Shown in pieces: positions 1 through 5,737 of a DNA stretch of 5,737 bases. This DNA is from Rubrivivax sp. (lineage in GTDB: Bacteria; Pseudomonadota; Gammaproteobacteria; Burkholderiales; Burkholderiaceae_C), in assembly GCA_020851615.1 (NCBI GenBank), contig JADZCL010000033.1, positions 1 through 5,737 of the forward strand. Direction: 5' to 3'. The notes under the pieces are model-generated. The model saw only the letters and a program-made list of their open reading frames with translations, did not search any database and was not told where the DNA came from. Both the position numbers and the translations under genes were made by a program. How positions within the stretch are numbered: the stretch's first letter is position 1; each line of letters starts with the position of its first letter.

Positions 1-27
1 GGTCTTGTAGTCGAGTCGTTGTTCCAT
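1..27 (-). CDS. Start of a small protein, possibly carboxymuconolactone decarboxylase / AhpD-like (cut by window edge)
   Basis: Only nine codons are inside the window, reading MEQRLDYKT from an ATG at 27-25. The start is well supported because AAGGAG lies on the minus strand at 39-34, six bases upstream. The gene begins 25 bases after the pyrophosphatase stop, so it is probably co-transcribed with it. Many small carboxymuconolactone decarboxylase-family proteins (AhpD fold, often with a CxxC peroxidase motif) begin with a similar M-x-Q-R-L-[DN]-Y sequence, which is the sole reason for the family suggestion. The catalytic region would lie outside the window. That a gene starts here is fairly safe; its identity is a recall-based guess from nine residues. 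Confidence 0.45.
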
Positions 28-33
28 CGGGTA

Positions 34-39
34 CTCCTT
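34..39 (-). promoter_or_regulatory. Strong Shine-Dalgarno for the edge gene
   Basis: AAGGAG is a near-perfect complement to the 16S 3' end, with a six-base spacer to the ATG at 27-25. It is the best ribosome binding site in the window and is the main evidence that a real gene starts at the left edge. Confidence 0.75.
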
Positions 40-46
40 GTTTGAA

Positions 47-61
47 GCCGGTCTAGCCGGC
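47..61 (-). repeat. Short inverted repeat spanning the ppa stop codon
   Basis: GCCGG and CCGGC form a 5-bp perfect stem with a 5-base loop containing the TAG stop of the pyrophosphatase gene. A second small GGGG-CAT-CCCC hairpin lies just inside the gene at 63-73. Neither is followed by a T-tract on the minus strand, so they are poor intrinsic terminators, and the strong ribosome binding site that follows argues for read-through. They could be chance structures in GC-rich DNA. Confidence 0.3.
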
Positions 62-601
62 GGGGGCATCCCCACTGCGGCGCGCGCGCGCGATGCCTTC
101 GACGATCAGCCGCCTGGCCTCGTCGGCGTCGCCCCAGCCATCGAAGCGGACCCATTTGCCCGGCTCGAGGTCCTTGTAGTGGGAGAAGAAGTGCTCGATC
201 TGCCGGCGTGTGATCTCGGGCAGGTCGGCGGCGGTGTGGACGTGTGCGTAGCGCTGCGTCAGGCGCGTCGTTGGCACGGCGATGATCTTCTCGTCGCCGC
301 CGGCCTCGTCGGTCATCTTCAGGACGCCGACCGGGCGCACGGCGATCGCCGACCCCGGCATCAGGGGGCGTGTGTTGGCCACCAGCACGTCGCAGGGGTC
401 GCCGTCCTCGGACAGGGTATGCGGGATGAAGCCGTAGTTGCCGGGGTAGCGCATCGGCGTGTAGAGGAAGCGGTCGACCACCAGCATGCAGGCCTTCTTG
501 TCGAGCTCGTACTTGATCGGTTCGCCGCCGATGGGCACCTCGATGACGGCGTTGACTTCGTAGGGTGGATCGTTGCCGATTGGCAGATGCTCGAGAAACA
601 T
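53..601 (-). CDS. ppa: Inorganic pyrophosphatase, family I
   Basis: Soluble cytoplasmic enzyme hydrolysing pyrophosphate to two phosphates with Mg2+, which pulls PPi-releasing biosynthetic and ligase reactions forward. The 182-residue length fits the bacterial family I enzyme (E. coli about 176). The signature D-G-D-P-C-D-V lies at residues 66-72. The full family active-site set is visible at E. coli numbering plus one: E21, K30, E32, R44, Y52, Y56, D66, D68, D71, D98, D103, K105, Y142 and K143. It should therefore be catalytically competent. The ATG at 601 is supported by AGGAGG at 611-606. Stretches such as [14 protein letters not shown] and [10 protein letters not shown] resemble recalled alphaproteobacterial enzymes more than the housekeeping betaproteobacterial one. 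The residue between the metal-binding aspartates is Cys70, where a Leu, Val or Ile is more usual. It sits 84 bases after the LVIVD gene and 25 before the next gene. Function is essentially certain; whether it is the main or an accessory copy is unknown. Confidence 0.97.
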   Translation of the reverse strand: MFLEHLPIGNDPPYEVNAVIEVPIGGEPIKYELDKKACMLVVDRFLYTPMRYPGNYGFIPHTLSEDGDPCDVLVANTRPLMPGSAIAVRPVGVLKMTDEAGGDEKIIAVPTTRLTQRYAHVHTAADLPEITRRQIEHFFSHYKDLEPGKWVRFDGWGDADEARRLIVEGIARARRSGDAPAG

Positions 602-605
602 GGGG

Positions 606-611
606 CCTCCT
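606..611 (-). promoter_or_regulatory. Shine-Dalgarno of ppa
   Basis: AGGAGG on the minus strand lies four bases before the ATG at 601-599. The match to anti-SD is perfect, with a slightly short spacer. It fixes the pyrophosphatase start and suggests efficient, independent translation initiation. Confidence 0.75.
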
Positions 612-628
612 GTGTGCAGCGGTGTCCT

Positions 629-647
629 GCGCCCACCGGGTGGGCGC
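629..647 (-). repeat. Perfect 8-bp inverted repeat between LVIVD gene and ppa
   Basis: GCGCCCAC, a 3-base CGG loop, and GTGGGCGC form a strong GC-rich hairpin in the 84-base gap. No T-tract follows on either strand, so it is not a standard intrinsic terminator. In the transcript it would sit about 17 bases upstream of the ppa ribosome binding site, where it might stabilise processed ppa mRNA or cause pausing. A weaker 5-bp stem (GGGCA/TGCCC) lies at 665-681, next to the LVIVD stop. Role unknown. Confidence 0.4.
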
Positions 648-685
648 GCCGGCCGTGCAGTCTAGGGCAGCCCGGGTGCCCGCGT

Positions 686-1930
686 TCAGCCATCGAACTC
701 GATGATCGAGAGGCCGGCGTTGTAGTCGCTGGCGTAGACGAGTCCCTGCGCATCGACGAAGACGTCGGCCGACTGGATCACCTGCGGGCGGTCAGGCCGC
801 TTGTCGAGCATGTGCGTGGGGGCGGCCGGCACCAGCGCGCCGCGCTCGATCGGGTGGTAGGGATCGGTGATGTCGAAGGCGCGTATGCCCGCGTTCTGCC
901 AGGTCGCGAAGATGAGCGTGTCGGAGACGAAGCTGCCGGGCCGGTTCTCGTGCAGGTTGTGCGGGCCGAAGTGCCCGCCCTTGCGCGCGTAGTCGGCCTC
1001 GGCCGGGATCGGGAAGGTGGCGATGCTGACCGGATTGGCCGGCTCGCGGATGTCGAACACCCAGGTGTGCTTGCGCCCGTCGGCCTCCTCGTCGAGCACG
1101 GCCTCGTCGGCGACGATCAGCAGCCCGCGCTCGACCAGTGGCAGTGCCGAGTGCGTGCCGCCGCCATAAGGCGGACACCAGTTCAGGTGGCGGATGAGGC
1201 GTGGCGCGGCGCGGTCGCTCACGTCCAGCAGCGTGAGGCCACCATCGCGCCAGCAGGCGTAGGCGGTGTCGTCGTGCACCAGCGCGTGGTGCAGGGCCCA
1301 GCGCCGGCCCGCCGGGGCCTGCGGCACCTCACCCGCAGCGCGGTTCATGCCCGGCAGCCACCAGCGCCCGACGAGCTGCGGGCGGGTCGGGTCGGCCATG
1401 TCGATGGTGACGAAGATGTAGTCGCTGAAGCCGTCCAGCAGCGCCGAGGCATAGGCCCAGCGTCCGCCGACGTACCACAGCCGGTGCAGGCCGACGCCCG
1501 GCACATCGAGCTGCCCGATGCGGCGCGGGGCGTGCGGCTGCGCGATGTCGTAGACCGTCATGCCCGCGGTCCAGCTGCGGCTGGCGCGCGCCGCGCCGAC
1601 CGACTCGTCCATCGACTTGGTGTAGTAGGCCCGCTCGTCGGCGAAGGCCTCGACGCCGGCGAACAGGTCCAGCGCGTCGATGACCAGCAGCAGGTCGCCG
1701 TGCGTCTGCAGATGGATGTTCCAGGTGTTGGGCGGCGCCTGGATGTAGCGCACCGTCCGGGGCCGGCGCGGGTCGCGTACATCGACGATCGAGAAGCCCT
1801 GCGACCAGGGATGCCCGACGTAGGCGTGGCCGCGGTGCACCATGAGCTGCAGCCCATCGCCCCGCCCGCCGATGTCGCTGTGGCCGATCAGCTTCATGTG
1901 GCGGGCGTGGTCGGGTGTGGGCAGGCTCAT
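686..1930 (-). CDS. LVIVD-repeat beta-propeller protein, cytosolic, function unknown
   Basis: The 414-residue protein is built from repeats of the LVIVD type, each with a hydrophobic-D-x-x-[DEQ]-P-x-x-P core: residues 49-57, 127-135, 176-184, 235-243 (one P replaced by R), 292-300 and 352-360. A seventh closing strand, GLSIIEFDG, ends the protein. Seven such strands suggest a seven-bladed propeller closed by the N-terminal strand near residues 12-20. No signal peptide or membrane segment is seen, although many LVIVD proteins are secreted, so this one is probably cytosolic. Histidines cluster in non-repeat loops: H214/H215/H219, H260, H320/H324/H327 and H373, plus H40 and H73, suggesting a metal or acid-base site at the propeller face. 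A longer insertion at about 84-122 separates the first two blades. The gene begins 43 bases after the binding-protein stop with no terminator between, which implies co-expression with the importer. There is no clear Shine-Dalgarno before the ATG at 1930, so the exact start (alternative M12) is uncertain. Enzyme, substrate sensor or scaffold are all possible. Confidence 0.88.
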   Translation of the reverse strand: MSLPTPDHARHMKLIGHSDIGGRGDGLQLMVHRGHAYVGHPWSQGFSIVDVRDPRRPRTVRYIQAPPNTWNIHLQTHGDLLLVIDALDLFAGVEAFADERAYYTKSMDESVGAARASRSWTAGMTVYDIAQPHAPRRIGQLDVPGVGLHRLWYVGGRWAYASALLDGFSDYIFVTIDMADPTRPQLVGRWWLPGMNRAAGEVPQAPAGRRWALHHALVHDDTAYACWRDGGLTLLDVSDRAAPRLIRHLNWCPPYGGGTHSALPLVERGLLIVADEAVLDEEADGRKHTWVFDIREPANPVSIATFPIPAEADYARKGGHFGPHNLHENRPGSFVSDTLIFATWQNAGIRAFDITDPYHPIERGALVPAAPTHMLDKRPDRPQVIQSADVFVDAQGLVYASDYNAGLSIIEFDG

Positions 1931-1973
1931 GATCGGTTGGTGCTGCAGGGGCGGGGCGCTGGCGTGCGCTCGA

Positions 1974-3017
1974 CTACTTGCCGACCGCCGGAATCCAGGC
2001 AGCGGTGGCGGCGTCGCTCTTGAGGAAGGCGGGGAACTTCTTCTGCAGATCCTCGATGGTCGCGATCTTGTTCTTCAGCAAGTCGTCGCGTGTCACCAGC
2101 GTGGGCTTGAGCAGCACCGAGCGGCCGGGGAACTGGCCGGCGATGGCCAGCGACACGGCGCGTACCGAGACTTCGCCGACCACGGCGGCGTTGGTGGCTG
2201 CGGTGGCCACCCAGGCGCTGTCGGGCTCGGTCATGAGCTGGATGTCGGCCGTCGAGATGTCGACGCCGTAGATCTTCACCTTCTTGGCCATGCCCAGCTC
2301 GTCGATCGCGAGCTTGACGCCCTTGGCGAACTCGTCCCAGGGCGTGAAGACGACGCTGATGTCGGGATTGGCGCGCAGCACGGCCTTGGTCTGGTCGGCC
2401 ACCGAGGCGGGCACGGTGTCGTTGACCACGCCCCAGACGGCCTTCTCCTTCAGGCCGTACTTGCCGGCGAACTCCTTCCACACCGCGTAGCGGCGGTCCA
2501 GCGGCGCAAAGCCGGCCACGTAGACCGCGCCGCCGGTGAAACCCCGGCCCTTGTCCTTGATCGCCTGTTCAAGCACCAGGCGCGCCATGTCGGCGTCGCT
2601 CTGCTCGATCTGCGGGATCTTGGGGTTGTCGAGGTTCACGTCGTAGGCGACGACCTTGATGCCGGCATCCAGCGCCTTCTGCGCCACGTCCTTGAGCACC
2701 TCGGGGCGGCCGTTGTTGATGATGATGCCGTCGACCTTCATGTTGATCGCCTGCTGGATCAGGTTGCGCTGCGTGTCGTTGTCGTTGCGGGCCTGTGAAA
2801 GCGTGAGCTTGACGCCCAGCGCGTCAGCCTGGCGCTTGACGCCGGCCTCGAAGGCCTGCAGCCAATCGCCTGCGCCCAGGAAGCTGACGGCGGCGATCTT
2901 CACGCCGCCCTTGTCGAAGGGCGCGGGCGCGCCCTTGAGGCCGTCGGCGTATGCGGTGCTGCACAGCGTGAATGCCGCGGCAACGGCGGCCAGCAGGGGT
3001 CGGGTCAAGGTGGTCAT
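1974..3017 (-). CDS. Periplasmic sugar-type ABC binding protein (CUT2 class)
   Basis: Captures a small, probably sugar-like solute in the periplasm and delivers it to the permease encoded upstream. The 347-residue precursor starts with a Sec signal peptide: TR in the n-region, a hydrophobic stretch at about 7-22, and a cleavage site after AYA (residue 24). The lack of a lipobox makes it a soluble periplasmic protein. The mature part has the type-I periplasmic fold (Peripla_BP_4, RbsB/XylF-like) with alternating beta strands: KIAAVSFLGAGD at 40-51, DGIIINN at 96-102, VVAYDVNLD at 122-130, VVFTPWDEF at 222-230 and KIYGVDIS at 248-255. Positions likely to touch ligand by analogy with RbsB are D126, R175/R176, D228 and D253. 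The start is supported by GGAG at 3027-3024, six bases upstream. It follows the permease by 66 bases and precedes the LVIVD gene by 43. Family is secure; the ligand is not predictable. Confidence 0.95.
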   Translation of the reverse strand: MTTLTRPLLAAVAAAFTLCSTAYADGLKGAPAPFDKGGVKIAAVSFLGAGDWLQAFEAGVKRQADALGVKLTLSQARNDNDTQRNLIQQAINMKVDGIIINNGRPEVLKDVAQKALDAGIKVVAYDVNLDNPKIPQIEQSDADMARLVLEQAIKDKGRGFTGGAVYVAGFAPLDRRYAVWKEFAGKYGLKEKAVWGVVNDTVPASVADQTKAVLRANPDISVVFTPWDEFAKGVKLAIDELGMAKKVKIYGVDISTADIQLMTEPDSAWVATAATNAAVVGEVSVRAVSLAIAGQFPGRSVLLKPTLVTRDDLLKNKIATIEDLQKKFPAFLKSDAATAAWIPAVGK

Positions 3018-3083
3018 GGGGTGCTCCGGGTGGTGGTGGGTTGTGGCTCAGGGGGAGGTGATGGTGCTTGCGTGCGGCGCGGC
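3018..3083 (-). other. C-rich spacer between permease and binding-protein genes
   Basis: These 66 bases are C-rich and G-poor in the transcript sense, with CCACCACCACC-like runs, and hold no coding region or stable hairpin that I can see. The only functional element recognised is the GGAG ribosome binding site of the binding-protein gene at 3027-3024. A processing or Rho-sensitive role is possible but unsupported. Confidence 0.35.
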
Positions 3084-4097
3084 TCAGTTGCGTGTGCGCG
3101 CGATGCCGTAGGTGAGCGCGAGTGCGCCCACGAGCACCGCGCCCTTGACGAAGTCCTGCGTGTAATAGGGAGCGTTGAGCATCGTCAGCCCGTTGAGCAG
3201 CACGCCCACGAAGACGGCGCCGACGACGGCGCCCAGCACATTGGGCCGGCGCAGGCCGAGCACGGCAAAGCCGATCAGCGCCGCGGCCACCGAGTCCATC
3301 AGCAGCGAGGCACCCGAGGACACGTCGCCGCGCCCCACGCGAGCGGCAACGACGATGCCGCCCAGCGCGGCCAGTGTCCCCGACAGCACGTAGGCCTGTG
3401 TGCGCAGCCGTTCGGTCGGCCCGCCGGCCAGCCGCGTGGCCAGCTCGTTGCCGCCGGTGGCAAACAGCAGCCGTCCAAAGCGCGTGCGCTCGGTGAGCAC
3501 GTGCAGCACGATGGCGACGACGGCCAGGATCAGCACCGGCAGCGGCACGACATCGAACAGCAGCGAGCGGCCGATGCGCAGGAATTGCGGGTCGTAGCGC
3601 CCGGTGGCGGTCGAGCCATCGGGCAGGATCAGGCCGCTGGCGATCGAGCGCCCGCCCGTGGGGATGAGTTGCAGGCCGCTGAGCAGGAACATCATCGCCA
3701 GCGTCGCCAGCAGGTCGGGCACCTTCAGCCGCACGATCAACAGGGCGTTGAGCAGGCCCACGCCCGCACCCAGCAGCAGCACCAGCAGCACGGTCCAGAA
3801 GGCCGGGAGCTGCCAGACGATCATCGCGTAGCTGGCGGCCATCACGCTGGAGGCCGCGACCGCGCCGATGGAGAGGTCGAAGCCGCCGACGGCCAGCGTC
3901 AGGGTCACGCCGGCGCCCAGGATTGCCACCACCGCCACCGCCTGCAGGATGCTCATCAGGTTGTCGATCTGGATGAAGGCCGGCTGGGCCATGGAAAAGC
4001 CCGCGATCATCGCCAGCAGCAGCACGAAGACCGCGCTCGTGCGCAAGGCTTCGCGCAGGTCCAGCCGCTTGCGGCCGTATTCGTGCGTGGTGTTCAT
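3084..4097 (-). CDS. ABC transporter permease, CUT2/RbsC family
   Basis: Inner-membrane channel subunit of the importer, expected to act as a homodimer. The 337-residue protein has about ten hydrophobic segments, including 22-36, 47-70, 77-95, 99-122, 127-145, 178-200, 234-253, 268-282, 286-308 and 316-333. The family-typical G-G-F-D-L-S-I-G lies at 71-78. The cytoplasmic coupling loop with ATGGNELATRLAGG at 213-226 matches the GGN-x-x-A-x-R-x-xG pattern of BPD_transp_2 (RbsC, XylH, YtfT/YjfF-like) proteins. The stretch at 263-280 corresponds to the usual E-L-x-x-I-A-A-V-x-I-G region but reads L-M-D-S-V-A-A-A-L-I-G, with Asp in place of the common acidic or polar residue. The ATG overlaps the ATPase stop (ATGA at 4097-4094), so translation is probably coupled. 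Only one permease gene is present, as usual for ribose-type systems. Family is certain; substrate unknown. Confidence 0.96.
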   Translation of the reverse strand: MNTTHEYGRKRLDLREALRTSAVFVLLLAMIAGFSMAQPAFIQIDNLMSILQAVAVVAILGAGVTLTLAVGGFDLSIGAVAASSVMAASYAMIVWQLPAFWTVLLVLLLGAGVGLLNALLIVRLKVPDLLATLAMMFLLSGLQLIPTGGRSIASGLILPDGSTATGRYDPQFLRIGRSLLFDVVPLPVLILAVVAIVLHVLTERTRFGRLLFATGGNELATRLAGGPTERLRTQAYVLSGTLAALGGIVVAARVGRGDVSSGASLLMDSVAAALIGFAVLGLRRPNVLGAVVGAVFVGVLLNGLTMLNAPYYTQDFVKGAVLVGALALTYGIARTRN

Positions 4098-5581
4098 CGG
4101 CTCTCGTCCAGCGCCAGCGCCCCGGCATCGGGTGCGGGCGCAGCCTGCCGGTGCAGGCTGTGGTGCTCCATCACCAGCACGCGATCGGCGACTTCGATGG
4201 CTTCCTCGGGGTCGGAGGTGGCAATCAGCGTTGCGCCGTCCGAGCGCGCGCGGATGGCCTCGATCAGGTCCTGCCGGGCGCCCACGTCCACGCCTTGGAA
4301 GGGCTCGTCCAGCAGCAGCAGGCGTGCCGGTTCGGCTTCCCAGCGACCGAGCACGACCTTCTGCTGATTGCCGCCGGAGAGCGTCCAGACCGATGCGGTC
4401 GGTCCGGCCGCGCGGATCGACAGGCGCTCGATCGCGGCCTGCGCCTTGGCGTTCTCGAACGCGCTGCGCAGGAACCCGTCGGGAAACCAGCGCGCCAGGT
4501 GCGGCAGCGCAATCGTCTGCGCCAGGCTCTCGCCGGGCCAGTCGCGCGGCATCAGCGAGGAGCGGTGCCTGTCCTCACCGGCCATGCAGACCCCCAGCGC
4601 CAGTGCCTGCTGCGGGCTCGCCGGTGCGTAGGGCTGGCCGTCGAGCCACATGCGGCCTGCGTGCAGTGGTGTGCAGCCATAGAGCGCACGCAGCAGTCGG
4701 CTCTTGCCCGCACCCAGCACCCCGGTGATCGCCACCACCTCGCCGCGGCGCAGTTCGAGGTCGAACGGCACACCCGTGGCCAGCAGTTGCATGCCCTGCA
4801 GCCGCAGCACCGGATCGCCTTGCGCAGGGCGCGCGCCGGGTCGCGCAGCGGTCAGGGGGCGACCGATCATGGTCTCGATGGCCTGCGTGAAGTCCACCGG
4901 CCGCCCGAACTCGGCCACCGCGCGCCCGCCGCGCAGCACGACGACGCGGTCGGCCAGTGCCTGCAGGTCGGCTGTGCGGTGCGAGATGTAGAGCACCGCG
5001 ATGCCGCGTCGCTGCAGATCCTGCAGCGTGGCGTAGAGGCGGCGCGATTCGGCACCCGAGAGGCTTGCCGTGGGTTCGTCCAGGATCAGCAGCTCGGCCC
5101 GGTTGGCCAGCGCGCGGGCGATGGCCACGAGTTGGCGGTCGGCCGCGGGCAGGTCCGCGAAGTCGCGCGCCAGGGGCAGGTCCAGGCCCGCGTGCTCGAG
5201 CATGGCCTGCGCCTGCTGGCGCACGCTGCGCTGCGACAGGAAGAAGGGCTGGCGCGGGTCGGCAAAGCGCTCGAGCAGCAGCGCGTCGGCCACGCTGAGT
5301 CCCGGGATGCCGACCAGGTCGGTCGATTGATGGACCGTCACCACGCCGGCGGCCGCGGCCTGCGCCGGCGTGCGTGGTGCATAGGGCTCGCCCTTGAAGC
5401 GGATGTGCCCGGCGTCCGCAGCAAGCACACCGGAGAGGATCTTCACGAAGGTCGACTTGCCGGCCCCGTTGGCACCCATCAGCGCGACGATCTCGCCCTT
5501 GTCGATCTGCAGCGACAGGTCGGTCAGGGCACGCGTCGATCCGAACGAGCGGGCAAGGGCAGTGGCCTCGAGCAGCGGCAT
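4094..5581 (-). CDS. Sugar-type ABC transporter ATPase with two nucleotide-binding domains (RbsA/MglA-like)
   Basis: Energises the importer. The 495 residues are the usual length for tandem-NBD CUT2 ATPases. NBD1 has Walker A GANGAGKST (36-44), Q-loop Q85, a degenerate signature LPAADRQ (144-150), Walker B LLILDEP (164-170) with E169, and H-loop H201. NBD2 has Walker A GVLGAGKS (287-294), an AGEDR segment (334-338), an intact signature LSGGNQQK (401-408), Walker B LLLLDEP (421-427) with E426, then G-V-D-V-G-A. The H-loop position is Asp457. Family members often have Arg at the second Walker A lysine, but here K293 is kept. An in-frame ORF extends upstream to an ATG at 5719. The start at 5581 is preferred because the first conserved strand (LLEATALARSFG) begins right there and the extra 46 residues look non-homologous. 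No good Shine-Dalgarno precedes 5581, which leaves the start slightly uncertain. The stop overlaps the permease ATG. Confidence 0.95.
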   Translation of the reverse strand: MPLLEATALARSFGSTRALTDLSLQIDKGEIVALMGANGAGKSTFVKILSGVLAADAGHIRFKGEPYAPRTPAQAAAAGVVTVHQSTDLVGIPGLSVADALLLERFADPRQPFFLSQRSVRQQAQAMLEHAGLDLPLARDFADLPAADRQLVAIARALANRAELLILDEPTASLSGAESRRLYATLQDLQRRGIAVLYISHRTADLQALADRVVVLRGGRAVAEFGRPVDFTQAIETMIGRPLTAARPGARPAQGDPVLRLQGMQLLATGVPFDLELRRGEVVAITGVLGAGKSRLLRALYGCTPLHAGRMWLDGQPYAPASPQQALALGVCMAGEDRHRSSLMPRDWPGESLAQTIALPHLARWFPDGFLRSAFENAKAQAAIERLSIRAAGPTASVWTLSGGNQQKVVLGRWEAEPARLLLLDEPFQGVDVGARQDLIEAIRARSDGATLIATSDPEEAIEVADRVLVMEHHSLHRQAAPAPDAGALALDESR

Positions 5582-5632
5582 GGGTTGCCAGGGCAGGGTC
5601 CAAGGAGAGGGGAGGACTGCGCCGCAGCGACC

Positions 5633-5646
5633 GTGGCGCGGGCGCA
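5633..5646 (+). repeat. Direct repeat copy 1 (GTGGCGCGGGCGCA)
   Basis: Shares 13 of 14 bases with 5724-5737 (GTGGCGCGGGCACA), same orientation, 91 bases apart, both upstream of the transporter genes. It could be a regulator half-site pair or simple GC-rich coincidence. Confidence 0.3.
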
Positions 5647-5723
5647 ATGCTAGGCGTGTTTGCTGCGGGGCAACCCCGTCTTCAACGCGGATTAGCGGCA
5701 GATCAAGGACACCCGGCATGCCT

Positions 5724-5737
5724 GTGGCGCGGGCACA
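5724..5737 (+). repeat. Direct repeat copy 2 (GTGGCGCGGGCACA), at window edge
   Basis: Second copy of the 14-base block at 5633-5646, with a single difference at base 12 of the block. It reaches the last base of the window, so the true repeat could be longer. Confidence 0.3.

Larger units (their letters stand above)
5582..5737 (-). promoter_or_regulatory. Upstream region of the transporter genes, probable promoter/operator area
   Basis: The 156 bases before the ATPase gene carry no supported gene and should hold the promoter. An inverted repeat CGGGG-CAA-CCCCG lies at 5666-5678. TTGCCC (5673-5668) and TAGCAT (5652-5647) on the minus strand are separated by only 15 bases, so they make a weak sigma-70 candidate. 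TTGAAG at 5685-5680 has no suitably placed partner. The minus strand also has a pyrimidine-rich stretch at about 5617-5602. The 14-base block at 5633-5646 is repeated with one mismatch at 5724-5737. None of this establishes a promoter; the inference rests mostly on position. Confidence 0.3.

Noticed and set aside
686..1930. Assigning the LVIVD protein to SBP56/methanethiol oxidase or oligogalacturonate lyase
   Set aside because: The resemblance is limited to propeller architecture and clustered histidines. The repeat sequence is LVIVD-type, and I do not see the defining motifs of either family.
1931..1973. Possible terminator between the binding-protein and LVIVD genes
   Set aside because: Only a 4-bp GCGC/GCGC stem is present and there is no T-tract, so termination here is not supported.
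38..2023. Open frame of 661 codons on the plus strand, opposite ppa and the LVIVD gene
   Set aside because: It lies antisense to two well-supported genes. Its product is low-complexity, rich in R, A, V, D, G and H, with no domain, as expected from an antisense frame in high-GC coding DNA.
3021..4367. Open frame of 448 codons on the plus strand, opposite the permease and ATPase genes
   Set aside because: The translation is rich in Q, H, R and G with no recognisable domain and mirrors the codon structure of the permease. It is an antisense shadow, as is the 500-codon frame at 4151-5653.
5582..5719. N-terminal extension of the ATPase to an ATG at 5719 (541 residues)
   Set aside because: The extra 46 residues do not look like the family, which normally starts at the strand found directly after the ATG at 5581. 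The extension also runs through the probable promoter region.
5602..5737. Possible divergent plus-strand gene: purine-rich SD-like AAGGAGAGGGGAGG at 5602-5615 and an open frame from ATG 5647
   Set aside because: The ATG is more than 30 bases from the SD-like sequence, and the nearer GTG at 5633 meets a stop after six codons. The 30-codon open frame to the window end has no recognisable features.

Overview
The window is high-GC DNA (visibly well above 60% G+C, third positions dominated by G and C). It is densely packed with bacterial genes that all read leftwards on the minus strand. Codon use, gene style and protein sequences suggest a high-GC proteobacterium, most likely a betaproteobacterium of the Burkholderiales type. 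An alphaproteobacterium cannot be excluded, because the pyrophosphatase resembles alphaproteobacterial sequences. This placement is inferred from recalled family sequences, not from a search.

Layout in the direction of transcription (right to left): an upstream region without a supported gene (5737-5582); a two-domain sugar-type ABC ATPase (5581-4094); its membrane permease, overlapping the ATPase stop by an ATGA junction (4097-3084); a periplasmic sugar-type binding protein with a signal peptide (3017-1974); a cytosolic LVIVD-repeat beta-propeller protein of unknown function (1930-686); a family I inorganic pyrophosphatase (601-53); and the first nine codons of another gene behind a very good ribosome binding site (27-1). 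Its N-terminus looks like the start of small carboxymuconolactone decarboxylase/alkylhydroperoxidase-fold proteins.

The first three genes form a complete CUT2-type (ribose/xylose/galactofuranose class) ABC importer: binding protein, homodimeric permease and tandem-NBD ATPase. The substrate cannot be read from the sequence. Gaps between genes are short (overlap, 66, 43, 84 and 25 bases) and none contains a convincing intrinsic terminator, so all six genes could be one transcription unit. Working picture: the importer brings in a sugar-like compound, and the cytosolic propeller, which carries a striking set of histidines, may act on it or sense it. Pyrophosphatase and the small downstream protein could be part of the pathway or simply neighbours. 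No mobile element, CRISPR array, tRNA or rRNA was seen. The most interesting item is the LVIVD propeller as a possible uncharacterised cytosolic enzyme linked to the transporter.
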